Source: a virus
IMG/VR virus record: IMGVR_UViG_3300028800_000005
Coordinates: 1-64,000 of that record
Reading direction: 5' to 3' (one strand)
DNA: 64,000 nucleotides
Part shown: piece after piece, positions 1 to 6,537 of the stretch
How the letters are laid out: each line of letters begins with the position of its first letter
Position numbering within the stretch: position 1 is the first letter of the stretch
Position numbers and translations under genes: made by a program
The notes under the pieces: generated by a model
Told to the model about the DNA's origin: nothing
Database searches by the model: none
What the model saw: only the letters and a program-made list of their open reading frames with translations

Positions 1-2
1 GC

Positions 3-155
3 GGCTGGGAGCATGAGGGCCAGGTCTACCTGGACGCTTCCCAGAAGGTTTCCCGGGCCAAGCAGGCGACGCGGCTAGGCAAGAACCGTAACCAGATCTC
101 CGTCTGGGACAACAAGAACATGAAGGAAATCCCCACGGGTGGTACCGGTGAGTGA
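3..155 (+). CDS. C-terminal end of an unidentified protein (5' truncated by the window)
   Basis: An open frame enters from the left edge and stops with TGA at 153-155. About 50 residues are visible, mostly polar and basic in the middle (RLGKNRNQ) and ending in PTGGTGE. The start lies outside the window, so neither length nor function can be judged. It overlaps the next gene, whose start is GTG at 139 or at 148 (GTGAGTGA), which suggests translational coupling with the ADP-ribosyltransferase-like gene. I do not recognise the family. The C-terminal GE does not make it a Pup-like protein, because no DD/E-rich coil precedes it. Confidence 0.6.
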   Translation, partial: GWEHEGQVYLDASQKVSRAKQATRLGKNRNQISVWDNKNMKEIPTGGTGE

Positions 156-531
156 GCGGTACAATCAGTGGCTGTCTGACCGTGGCGCGCAGGAGAACCT
201 TTCAAAGCCGCAGTTCTACCACGGCAGCGCGGACCACTTCGAGACCGGGGACACAATAGACCCGGGCAAGCCGTATGAGCGTGTCGGCCCCGAGTCCATG
301 CCAGGGCAGGCGTACTTCACCACGGACAAGGTCAGGGCTAGCTTCTACGCTGACCGGGCCTCAAAAAAGCGAGGGACCCCGCCCCGCGTCTACCAGGTCG
401 AACCGCAGGGTGATTACCGGCAGGACCGGATGACCAGGCGGTCCCCGGAGAACAAGGTGACGTCCTCGCCCCTGAAGGTAGTTGGCGAGGAGCCGCGCGT
501 AGACTGGCAGAAAACGCACCACGTGGTCTAG
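139..531 (+). CDS. Arr-like (rifampin) ADP-ribosyltransferase-fold protein
   Basis: This 130-residue protein resembles the rifampin ADP-ribosyltransferase Arr (about 140 residues). Arr moves ADP-ribose from NAD+ to a hydroxyl of rifamycins. Landmarks appear in family order: FYHGS near residues 26-30 (His28), a GD-I-PG turn at 37-43, AYFTTD at 58-63 (Tyr59), RVYQVEP at 83-89, a GDYRQD acidic turn at 91-96, and SSPLKVVGE at 109-117. His, Tyr and Asp match the catalytic triad reported for mycobacterial Arr. AAGGA at 123-127 fits the GTG start at 139; GTG at 148 would overlap the upstream stop. The true target may be a host protein or metabolite rather than a drug, since phages also carry unrelated short ADP-ribosyltransferases. 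It sits directly before the Mpa-like gene. Confidence 0.72.
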   Translation: MVPVSERYNQWLSDRGAQENLSKPQFYHGSADHFETGDTIDPGKPYERVGPESMPGQAYFTTDKVRASFYADRASKKRGTPPRVYQVEPQGDYRQDRMTRRSPENKVTSSPLKVVGEEPRVDWQKTHHVV

Positions 532-536
532 TCCGA

Positions 537-566
537 TTCGACAAGCCGGGCTGACTGGCATAACCT
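537..566 (+). promoter_or_regulatory. Putative promoter for the Mpa-like gene
   Basis: TTCGAC at 537-542 and TAACCT at 561-566 are separated by 18 bp and lie about 30 bp before the ATG at 598. The hexamers fit an actinobacterial -35 and TAnnnT -10, and resemble four other sites in this window. Inferred by eye only. Confidence 0.4.
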
Positions 567-597
567 GAGTAAGTCACTACAGGGGAGGACAAGGCAC

Positions 598-2115
598 ATG
601 GCTACTGAGGCCGAGCGGAACAAGCAACTTCGCGAGTCACTGGTGAAGGCGCGGGAAATCATCCAGGAGCAGCAGAAGGCGCTGGATAACCTGATGCAGC
701 CACCGAACACCCTTGCGGTGTTCACCCGCTGGTTCAGTGAGACCGACCGGCTGGCTGTCGTGAATACCGGTGGCCGGGACATGCGCGTCCCGGTGGCTGA
801 GGAGCTGCTGCCGTTCGTCGGCCAGCGCGTCCTTATGTCACCCGAGGGTAATGCGGTTATCGGCCTTGACGAGTACCCGGTCCACGGAACCGTCGCCACG
901 TTCGACCATGTCCTGGAAGACGGCCGACTATACGTCACCACGAACATGGACACCGGGCTTGTCGTCACCAGGTCTAAGTCCTTGCAGGGCCAGGAGATAA
1001 AGTCGGGCTCCGTCCTTATGCTGGACGAGAAGTCCGGCATTGCCATTGACGTCATCGCCGGGCCGGACGAGACCCAAGACCTCATGCTGGAGGACGTCCC
1101 AGACGTATCGTATGAGGACATCGGCGGGCTGGACGAGCAGCTACAGCAGATCCACGACTCAATCGAATTGCCGTACCTGCACGCCGACCTCTTCAAGAAG
1201 TACCACCGCCGGGCCCCGAAGGGCATCCTCCTCTACGGTCCCCCCGGGTGCGGGAAAACCCTCGTCGCTAAGGCAGTGGCTAATAACCTCGCCAGGAAGT
1301 CCGGCCGGGACAAGGTGCACTTCCTGAACGTCAAGGGCCCCGAGCTTCTGAACAAGTGGGTCGGTGAGACCGAGCGGTCAATCCGGGATGTGTTCGCTAA
1401 GGCCCGGGAGCTTGGCTCCGAGGGTGACCCCGTGGTTATCTTCTTTGACGAGATGGAGTCAATGTTCCGCCAGCGCGGAGCGGGTATATCCAGTGACGTC
1501 GAATCGACTATCGTTCCTTCTCTCCTCGCGGAGATGGACGGAGTCGAGGGACTGCACAACGTTATCGTCATCGGAGCGTCGAACAGGCAGGATCTTATTG
1601 ACCCCGCTATCCTCCGACCTGGTCGCCTGGACGTTAAGATCATGGTCGGTCGGCCGGACAACAAGGCGGCCTACGCCATCCTGGAGAAGTACCTCACCGA
1701 CGACCTGCCGTACGCGGAGCCTATTTCTCTTGGCACGATCATCGACGAGATGTACGCCGAGACCAAGGCGACGGAGTTCCTGGAGGTCACCTACCAGAAT
1801 GGCCAGAAGGAAATACTCCACTTCAAGGACTTCTCCTCCGGCGCGATGATCGCATCGATTGTCGACCGCGCGAAGACCTCGGCTATCAAGGACGAGCTTG
1901 AGGGCAAGGCTGAGGGTATCACCCTGGCCCACCTTATCTCGGCAGTGGCCGACGAATTCAAGGAGAACGAAGACCTTCCGAACACGTCGAACCCCGACGA
2001 CTGGGCGAAGATCTCCGGCAGGAAGGGCGAGCGTATCGCGCACGTACGTCCCCTCCTGCGCGAGGAGGATGACAAGAAGGGCACCACTACTATCGACACG
2101 GGACAGTACCTATGA
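598..2115 (+). CDS. Mpa/ARC-type proteasomal AAA+ ATPase
   Basis: This 505-residue protein has the full architecture of the actinobacterial proteasome-activating ATPase (Mpa in mycobacteria, ARC elsewhere), the hexamer that unfolds Pup-tagged proteins into the 20S proteasome. A short N-terminal coiled coil (about residues 3-35) ends at a QPP motif, as in Mpa, and is followed by an OB-type interdomain (about 37-155). The AAA module begins after EDVPDVSYEDIGGL. Walker A is GPPGCGKT (214-221), Walker B is VVIFFDE near 279-285, and the second region of homology contains LRPGRLD. The tail NPDDWAKISGRKGERI leads to a terminal GQYL, the motif Mpa/ARC inserts into the 20S core. It is shorter than mycobacterial Mpa (609 residues), mainly at the N-terminus and interdomain. 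The RBS (GGGGAGG) is good, and the stop overlaps the next start (ATGA). Confidence 0.93.
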   Translation: MATEAERNKQLRESLVKAREIIQEQQKALDNLMQPPNTLAVFTRWFSETDRLAVVNTGGRDMRVPVAEELLPFVGQRVLMSPEGNAVIGLDEYPVHGTVATFDHVLEDGRLYVTTNMDTGLVVTRSKSLQGQEIKSGSVLMLDEKSGIAIDVIAGPDETQDLMLEDVPDVSYEDIGGLDEQLQQIHDSIELPYLHADLFKKYHRRAPKGILLYGPPGCGKTLVAKAVANNLARKSGRDKVHFLNVKGPELLNKWVGETERSIRDVFAKARELGSEGDPVVIFFDEMESMFRQRGAGISSDVESTIVPSLLAEMDGVEGLHNVIVIGASNRQDLIDPAILRPGRLDVKIMVGRPDNKAAYAILEKYLTDDLPYAEPISLGTIIDEMYAETKATEFLEVTYQNGQKEILHFKDFSSGAMIASIVDRAKTSAIKDELEGKAEGITLAHLISAVADEFKENEDLPNTSNPDDWAKISGRKGERIAHVRPLLREEDDKKGTTTIDTGQYL

Positions 2116-2717
2116 TCTCCACGCCACCACCGCCACCGCCGCCAGCGTCTGTCACCACCAGTAACTGGGCCGGGTACGAATGGAAAGGTAACGACGTCGC
2201 TGCCGCCGAGTTCACCATCCCGAACTTCCCTTACAGCAGCATGAATTCCGCCGAGAAGGAAAACCACTCGGCCATGTCAATATGGACCGGACTTCGTGCG
2301 TACCCTTACATCGAGCAGATAGGTATCTACGACTACGTTTCAAATGGCAAGGTCGGATGGGCTGGCTTCTGTGCCTTCTGGCCGACGTCGAACGTTAGCT
2401 GCGGACACGGGATCTCTACCGGGGACAAGATGGCGGTTTCCGTCCACAGGTCCGGGCTGACTTACACGATGTCCATGCGCGACTACGGCCCGCACAACAC
2501 CTGGTCGGTCAGCATCAAGAAGACGCTAACCCACGCCGACAGCACGGCGGTTGTCATCGCGGAGGATTCAACCTACCCGCAGTACTCACCCGTGAACCTG
2601 ACACACTTCGATTCGTTCGTGGCCACCACGTCCGGTGACCCGGTGCTTGAGTATGAAAGCCCCTGGGGATACGCGGTGAAGACCTCAAGCAGGTCAGTTA
2701 CGATCGCGCACAAGTAA
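2112..2717 (+). CDS. G1 (eqolisin)-like peptidase
   Basis: This 201-residue protein matches glutamic peptidases of family G1 (also called A4), beta-sandwich acid proteases that use a Gln/Glu pair. After a proline-rich leader come SNWAGY (17-22), EFTIP (33-37), SIWTGL (56-61), IEQIGI with candidate catalytic Gln69, a GWAGFCAFWP strand, the GISTGD turn, and VVIAED with candidate catalytic Glu151, followed by a DF-type strand. No signal peptide or membrane segment is visible, whereas fungal eqolisins are secreted and made as pro-forms. Its ATG overlaps the Mpa-like stop by ATGA, so the two are probably co-translated. It might process virion proteins, cut host proteins, or have kept only the binding fold. 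No prohead-protease motif was seen. Confidence 0.75.
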   Translation: MISTPPPPPPPASVTTSNWAGYEWKGNDVAAAEFTIPNFPYSSMNSAEKENHSAMSIWTGLRAYPYIEQIGIYDYVSNGKVGWAGFCAFWPTSNVSCGHGISTGDKMAVSVHRSGLTYTMSMRDYGPHNTWSVSIKKTLTHADSTAVVIAEDSTYPQYSPVNLTHFDSFVATTSGDPVLEYESPWGYAVKTSSRSVTIAHK

Positions 2718-2733
2718 CAATCCAGGCCCCGCA

Positions 2734-2779
2734 AAATATATCCTGATTACGGACCCCCCTCCGGAATCGGGATATATTT
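2734..2779 (+). promoter_or_regulatory. Long inverted repeat abutting the terminase start codon
   Basis: AAATATATCCTGATT (2734-2748) is nearly perfectly complementary to AATCGGGATATATTT (2765-2779), with one G-T pair. Three further pairs close a C-rich loop. The right arm ends at the base before the terminase ATG and contains the only SD-like GGGA (2769-2772). It could be a terminator for the preceding cassette, an RNA processing site or a translational switch. Confidence 0.6.
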
Positions 2780-4399
2780 ATGGGCGCACTTGACGAAGAC
2801 TTTGAGCTAGATCAAAGCGGTGAGACCAAAGAGGAAAAGCAGCTCCGCGAGGAGACGCAGGTCATTGTCACCGCCGCCCAGCAGGCGCGGGTAAACCTTC
2901 TGGTCGACAAGCTCATGCTACTCACGGACGAGCTGTCCGGTAACCCCCTGCGTGAGTACCAGGTCCCTTTCGGCCGGAGGATATTCGAGTCCCTTATCAT
3001 CGGGGACGGTGCCCGTATCACGGCCCTGTTCTCTCGGCAGTCAGGCAAGACGGAGACGGTCGCTAACGTCATCGCTGTCGCCATGATCTTCCTTCCCCGG
3101 CTGGCCCAGGTCTACCCTGATTTCATGGCCCTCGGGAAGTTCAAGAAGGGGCTCTGGGTCGGTGCGTTCGCCCCGGTGGAGGACCAGGCGGACACGCTGT
3201 TCGGCCGTATCGTCGCGCGCCTCTCAAGCTCTGAAGCCGAAGAGTTCTACATGGACCCGGAGATTGACGACCGGATCGACGGGCACGGTAAGATCGCCAC
3301 CCTGAAGAAGTGCGGTTCGTTCGTTCGCCGGATGACCTGCCACCCGAAGGCGAAGATCGAGTCTAAGACCTACCACCTGATCCTTATCGACGAGGCGCAG
3401 GACTCGCACTCGAAGACGGTCAAGAAGTCGGTTAACCCGATGGGCGCGTCGACCCGCGCGACCCACGTCTGGACTGGCACGCCGACGTACACCAAGAACG
3501 TGTTCTACGACCAGATCCAGAAGAACAAGCGTAAGGCACTTCAGCGCGGTCGGAATAAGCAGAACCACTTCGAGGCTAACTGGCGTGAGGTCGCCCGTTG
3601 CTTCCCGACTTATAAGGCCTCGGTCGCTGACGACATGGAGACCATGGGCCGGGAGTCTGAGGAGTTCCTGCTCAGTTACGAGCTGAAGTGGCTGCTTGAC
3701 AAGGGCCAGTTCACTACCTCCGAGAAGTTCGAGGAGCTGGGAGATAACCGCGTCCAGGCCCTGGAGCACACCTGGTTCCGGACCCCGGTGGTCGCGGGAA
3801 TTGACTGCGGCCGGAAGCAGGACAAGACGATCGTCACGATCGTCTGGGTCGACTGGGACCACCCGGATGAATTCGGGTTCTTCGAGCACCGGGTCATTAA
3901 CTGGCTTGACCTTGAGGGAGTCGAATGGGAGGAGCAGTACTTCCAGATATACGACTTCCTGCAGGGATATAAAATCGAGGCTGTCGGAGTCGACATCGGC
4001 GGTATCGGTGACGTGGTAATAGGCCGGTTGAAGACGCTCATGCCGAACGTGAACTTCGTCGAGTGCGGGGACGCACCTGGTGAGCAGTCGGCCCGGTATA
4101 AGTGGCTCCAGCAACTGATGCAGCGCCGTCGTATTATCTGGCCAATGGGTGCTAAGGTTAAGAGACTGCGCGCATTCCGGAGGTTCCGTCAGGAGATGGA
4201 AGACGCCGAGATGGAGTACAAGGGCCATAACATGAAGGTCGCGGCCCCGGACGATAACGACGCGCACGACGACTACGTCGACTCCCTGTGCAACGCGGTG
4301 GCCATGACTATCCCGAAGCAGGATCAGAAGCAGGACGAGACGGTACGCGTCTATGACAATTTCATTTTTCGGCCCTCTCGCCGTGGTTGGCAACGGTAG
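2780..4399 (+). CDS. terL: Terminase large subunit
   Basis: This 539-residue packaging motor has an N-terminal ATPase and a C-terminal RNase H-like nuclease. The ATPase shows an adenine-binding type LREYQVPF segment (57-64), a terminase-style Walker A SRQSGKT (85-91), Walker B LILIDEAQ (Asp204-Glu205) and a coupling motif in WTGTPT. The nuclease shows GIDCG (Asp342), GVDIGG (Asp405) and a late DAHDDYVD acidic cluster, as expected for metal-binding residues. It would cut concatemeric DNA and pump it through the portal. The start directly follows a long hairpin and has only a weak GGGA ribosome site, so translation may be controlled. No small terminase is recognised nearby. Confidence 0.95.
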   Translation: MGALDEDFELDQSGETKEEKQLREETQVIVTAAQQARVNLLVDKLMLLTDELSGNPLREYQVPFGRRIFESLIIGDGARITALFSRQSGKTETVANVIAVAMIFLPRLAQVYPDFMALGKFKKGLWVGAFAPVEDQADTLFGRIVARLSSSEAEEFYMDPEIDDRIDGHGKIATLKKCGSFVRRMTCHPKAKIESKTYHLILIDEAQDSHSKTVKKSVNPMGASTRATHVWTGTPTYTKNVFYDQIQKNKRKALQRGRNKQNHFEANWREVARCFPTYKASVADDMETMGRESEEFLLSYELKWLLDKGQFTTSEKFEELGDNRVQALEHTWFRTPVVAGIDCGRKQDKTIVTIVWVDWDHPDEFGFFEHRVINWLDLEGVEWEEQYFQIYDFLQGYKIEAVGVDIGGIGDVVIGRLKTLMPNVNFVECGDAPGEQSARYKWLQQLMQRRRIIWPMGAKVKRLRAFRRFRQEMEDAEMEYKGHNMKVAAPDDNDAHDDYVDSLCNAVAMTIPKQDQKQDETVRVYDNFIFRPSRRGWQR

Positions 4400-4407
4400 T
4401 AGATCAC

Positions 4408-4437
4408 TAACAGTTGTCGTACACCAAAAGGTAGGCT
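4408..4437 (+). promoter_or_regulatory. Candidate TAACAG-N18-TAGGCT promoter
   Basis: TAACAGTT at 4408-4415 lies 18 bp before TAGGCT (4432-4437), the same arrangement as TAACAGTT and TAGAAT at 17600-17629. It lies in the short gap between the terminase and the HNH gene. Weak, by-eye evidence. Confidence 0.2.
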
Positions 4438-4443
4438 ACGGGT

Positions 4444-4983
4444 ATGGAAGAAAAACTCTGCCCAAAGTGCAAGCGCAAGCTACCCGTAGACAGGTTCTCG
4501 AAGGACAGCCGACGTAAGGATGGACATCAGCCGTACTGCAAAGACTGTAACAAGGTGTACTACGACGAGCACCACGATACTATACTTGCAGGTAGAGCGA
4601 AATACTACCGGGATACCCTATACGACAGGCTAACCTGGCAAGCCGAGTACCGGGCCGAACATCGACCATCCGCTATCGCCGCCGCGAGATTTTGCAATAA
4701 AGGAATTACAGCGGAGCGGTACCAGGAAATGTGGGATGAACAAGGCGGCTTGTGTGCCATCTGCAAGAAGCCGGAAACGGCAATGGTGCACGGGACCCTA
4801 AAGCAGCTAGCAGCAGACCATGATCACTCCTGCTGCCCTGGCAGAAAATCCTGCGGTAAGTGCTTTCGCAAGCTGCTATGCTCCCACTGCAACGTTGCCC
4901 TGGGAATGGTTCACGACGACATAGAGGTTCTGGAGAATATGATCGAATACTTGAAGACCTCAAAGCGAGCATGGTCGAGGTAA
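4444..4983 (+). CDS. Endonuclease VII-like HNH protein (probable homing endonuclease)
   Basis: This 179-residue protein has two parts. The N-terminus carries two CxxC pairs (CPKC, CKDC) in a small zinc-binding region. The C-terminus has the recombination endonuclease VII signature: GITAERYQEMW, GGLCAIC, an AADHDH core and LLCSHCNVALG, followed by a D-x-L-x-x-MIEYL helix. Such proteins cut DNA and, when free-standing beside structural genes, often behave as homing endonucleases. Its position right after terL and its visibly more A+T-rich sequence fit mobile insertion. A real Holliday-junction resolvase role cannot be excluded. Confidence 0.88.
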   Translation: MEEKLCPKCKRKLPVDRFSKDSRRKDGHQPYCKDCNKVYYDEHHDTILAGRAKYYRDTLYDRLTWQAEYRAEHRPSAIAAARFCNKGITAERYQEMWDEQGGLCAICKKPETAMVHGTLKQLAADHDHSCCPGRKSCGKCFRKLLCSHCNVALGMVHDDIEVLENMIEYLKTSKRAWSR

Positions 4984-4986
4984 TTC

Positions 4987-5589
4987 ATGAGTGGTGAGAC
5001 GGAGAACGCCGTAAGCGGCTGGACTACTGATACCCTTAAGTCGTACATGGAGGCACAGATAACCTCCCTGCGCTCTGCCCTGGACGAGCGTTACGCGACG
5101 CAGACTAAGGCGACGGACGCCGCGTTCGTTGCTCAGCAGACCGCTATGCGTACTGCGTTCGACGCGGCGGACAAAGCAGTCCAGGCCGCGCTTGCTGCGG
5201 CCGAGAAAGCAGCCAAGAAGGCAGAGGACGCAGCCGACAAGCGATTCGACGCGGTTAACGAATTCCGTGGTCAGCTCGCTGACCAGGCGGCGACACTCCT
5301 TTCCCGCGTGGAGTACCAGGCACAGCACACGTCGACCCTGGAGAAGATCGAGCTTATCAATTCCCGGCTAGCCGAGCTGGACAAGATGGTAGCTACGGGG
5401 GCCAGCAAGTCGGCCGGGGCGCAGTCCGTCACCGGTACGGGCTACGAGGCGTCAGTGTACAATCAGAACAACAGGCTCGCGACGGCTGCCCGTGCCAAGG
5501 TCACCATAAGCCAGCTCATCGCCGCCATGGCAATTGTCGCTGCTATCATCGGACCCGTCCTTATCGAGATCCTTAGCCACAGCCACTAA
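4987..5589 (+). CDS. Coiled-coil protein with C-terminal membrane anchor
   Basis: This 200-residue protein has a long Ala/Glu/Lys-rich heptad region (about residues 15-125, with many AA-K-A and KAEDAADKRF patterns), a short Ser/Gly/Thr linker, and one hydrophobic helix near the C-terminus (about 172-195, ISQLIAAMAIVAAIIGPVLI) followed by a His-containing tail. Related phage proteins with the RYATQTKATDAAF and RFDAVNEFRGQLADQ style are common, but I know of no firm function for them. A C-tail-anchored coiled coil could serve in lysis (holin or spanin-like) or in membrane attachment during entry. It lies between an HNH gene and fibre genes. Confidence 0.75.
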   Translation: MSGETENAVSGWTTDTLKSYMEAQITSLRSALDERYATQTKATDAAFVAQQTAMRTAFDAADKAVQAALAAAEKAAKKAEDAADKRFDAVNEFRGQLADQAATLLSRVEYQAQHTSTLEKIELINSRLAELDKMVATGASKSAGAQSVTGTGYEASVYNQNNRLATAARAKVTISQLIAAMAIVAAIIGPVLIEILSHSH

Positions 5590-5640
5590 CCGGCGGCCTG
5601 TTTCGCGGTAAACTGAATTGAGCGAGCGCGAGGAGTCCTA

Positions 5641-6537
5641 ATGACGATGCCAGGCCAGCCCTACCAGAATTCGTGGGACGACGGCGAGGGTGACGTCTAC
5701 GACCCGCAGCATAACCGGACGGATAACTTCCTTGCCGCGTGGTACACGCGCGGGTACACCGCCCACCTCGGCGCTAACGGGGAGATGGTCTACACCCCGC
5801 TTATCGCGTCGACCCCGGCGAACACGGACTACGCCTCCCTGCCTTCCGCGATCGGCACCTACACCGAGATCCACCAGCAGTACTTTAACCCGGACCATGA
5901 CCCGCTCGGCGGGTTCCTGACCTTCATGCCGAGCGACAGCTTCACGTACACGGCGGACGGGGTTTCCTACCGGGTCCCCCGGCGGCTGAGCGGGACGGAG
6001 ACGTGGCCTAGCCTGGACTCCGGTGTCTCCCCCTGGGCATTCTCCATGGAGGGCTCAGGCTGCATCTACATCTGGCTGGGCTTCCTTGTCGTTAAGCTGT
6101 TCCCGACAGACATCGATTCGATCGTCACTGACTCCGGGAACCCCCTGACGTACCACGTCATCGAGCATTTCCAGGAGGGGCGGGAATTCGACATTACCGT
6201 TCCGTCCTCGGACACGGCCCTGGACCTGACTGCTGACTGCATGATTGACGGCAGCATGAGGCCTTACCAGTTCGACCCCGTGAACCCGCTTGGGATGCTG
6301 GACGCCCTGGAGCTTCAGTCCGTCACGACTTCTTCCCCGCCCGCGACGGTGCGGACGTACCTGTTCCCGGCGGCTACGAACCTCTGGGTTGCCACGCATA
6401 ACTTCCCGTACCTTCCTTCCGTCACCTGTGTCGATGATACCGGGCACCTTATCGAGGGCACGGTCTCCTATCCGACTTCGACGACCGTCCATGTTGAATG
6501 GGCCTCGTCTGTCTCCGGGAAGATGGAGCTTCGTTAA
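5641..6537 (+). CDS. Tail-fibre-associated structural protein
   Basis: This 298-residue protein has no transmembrane or enzymatic motif. The N-terminal half is rich in Tyr, Asp and Pro. The last 50 residues (about 247-298) carry the pattern W-x3-HNFPYLPSV...D..G..IEG.V.Y-P-T-V-x-V-x-W...GK-L, a small beta domain often found at the C-termini of phage fibre and baseplate proteins. GCGAGGAGTCCTA before the ATG provides a ribosome site. Its stop overlaps the start of the collagen-like fibre (TAATG), so the two are likely made together and may assemble into the same fibre. Confidence 0.6.
   Translation: MTMPGQPYQNSWDDGEGDVYDPQHNRTDNFLAAWYTRGYTAHLGANGEMVYTPLIASTPANTDYASLPSAIGTYTEIHQQYFNPDHDPLGGFLTFMPSDSFTYTADGVSYRVPRRLSGTETWPSLDSGVSPWAFSMEGSGCIYIWLGFLVVKLFPTDIDSIVTDSGNPLTYHVIEHFQEGREFDITVPSSDTALDLTADCMIDGSMRPYQFDPVNPLGMLDALELQSVTTSSPPATVRTYLFPAATNLWVATHNFPYLPSVTCVDDTGHLIEGTVSYPTSTTVHVEWASSVSGKMELR

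Noticed and set aside
5609-5614. TAAACT before the fibre-associated gene as a promoter -10
   Set aside because: No -35-like hexamer is found at 16-19 bp upstream.
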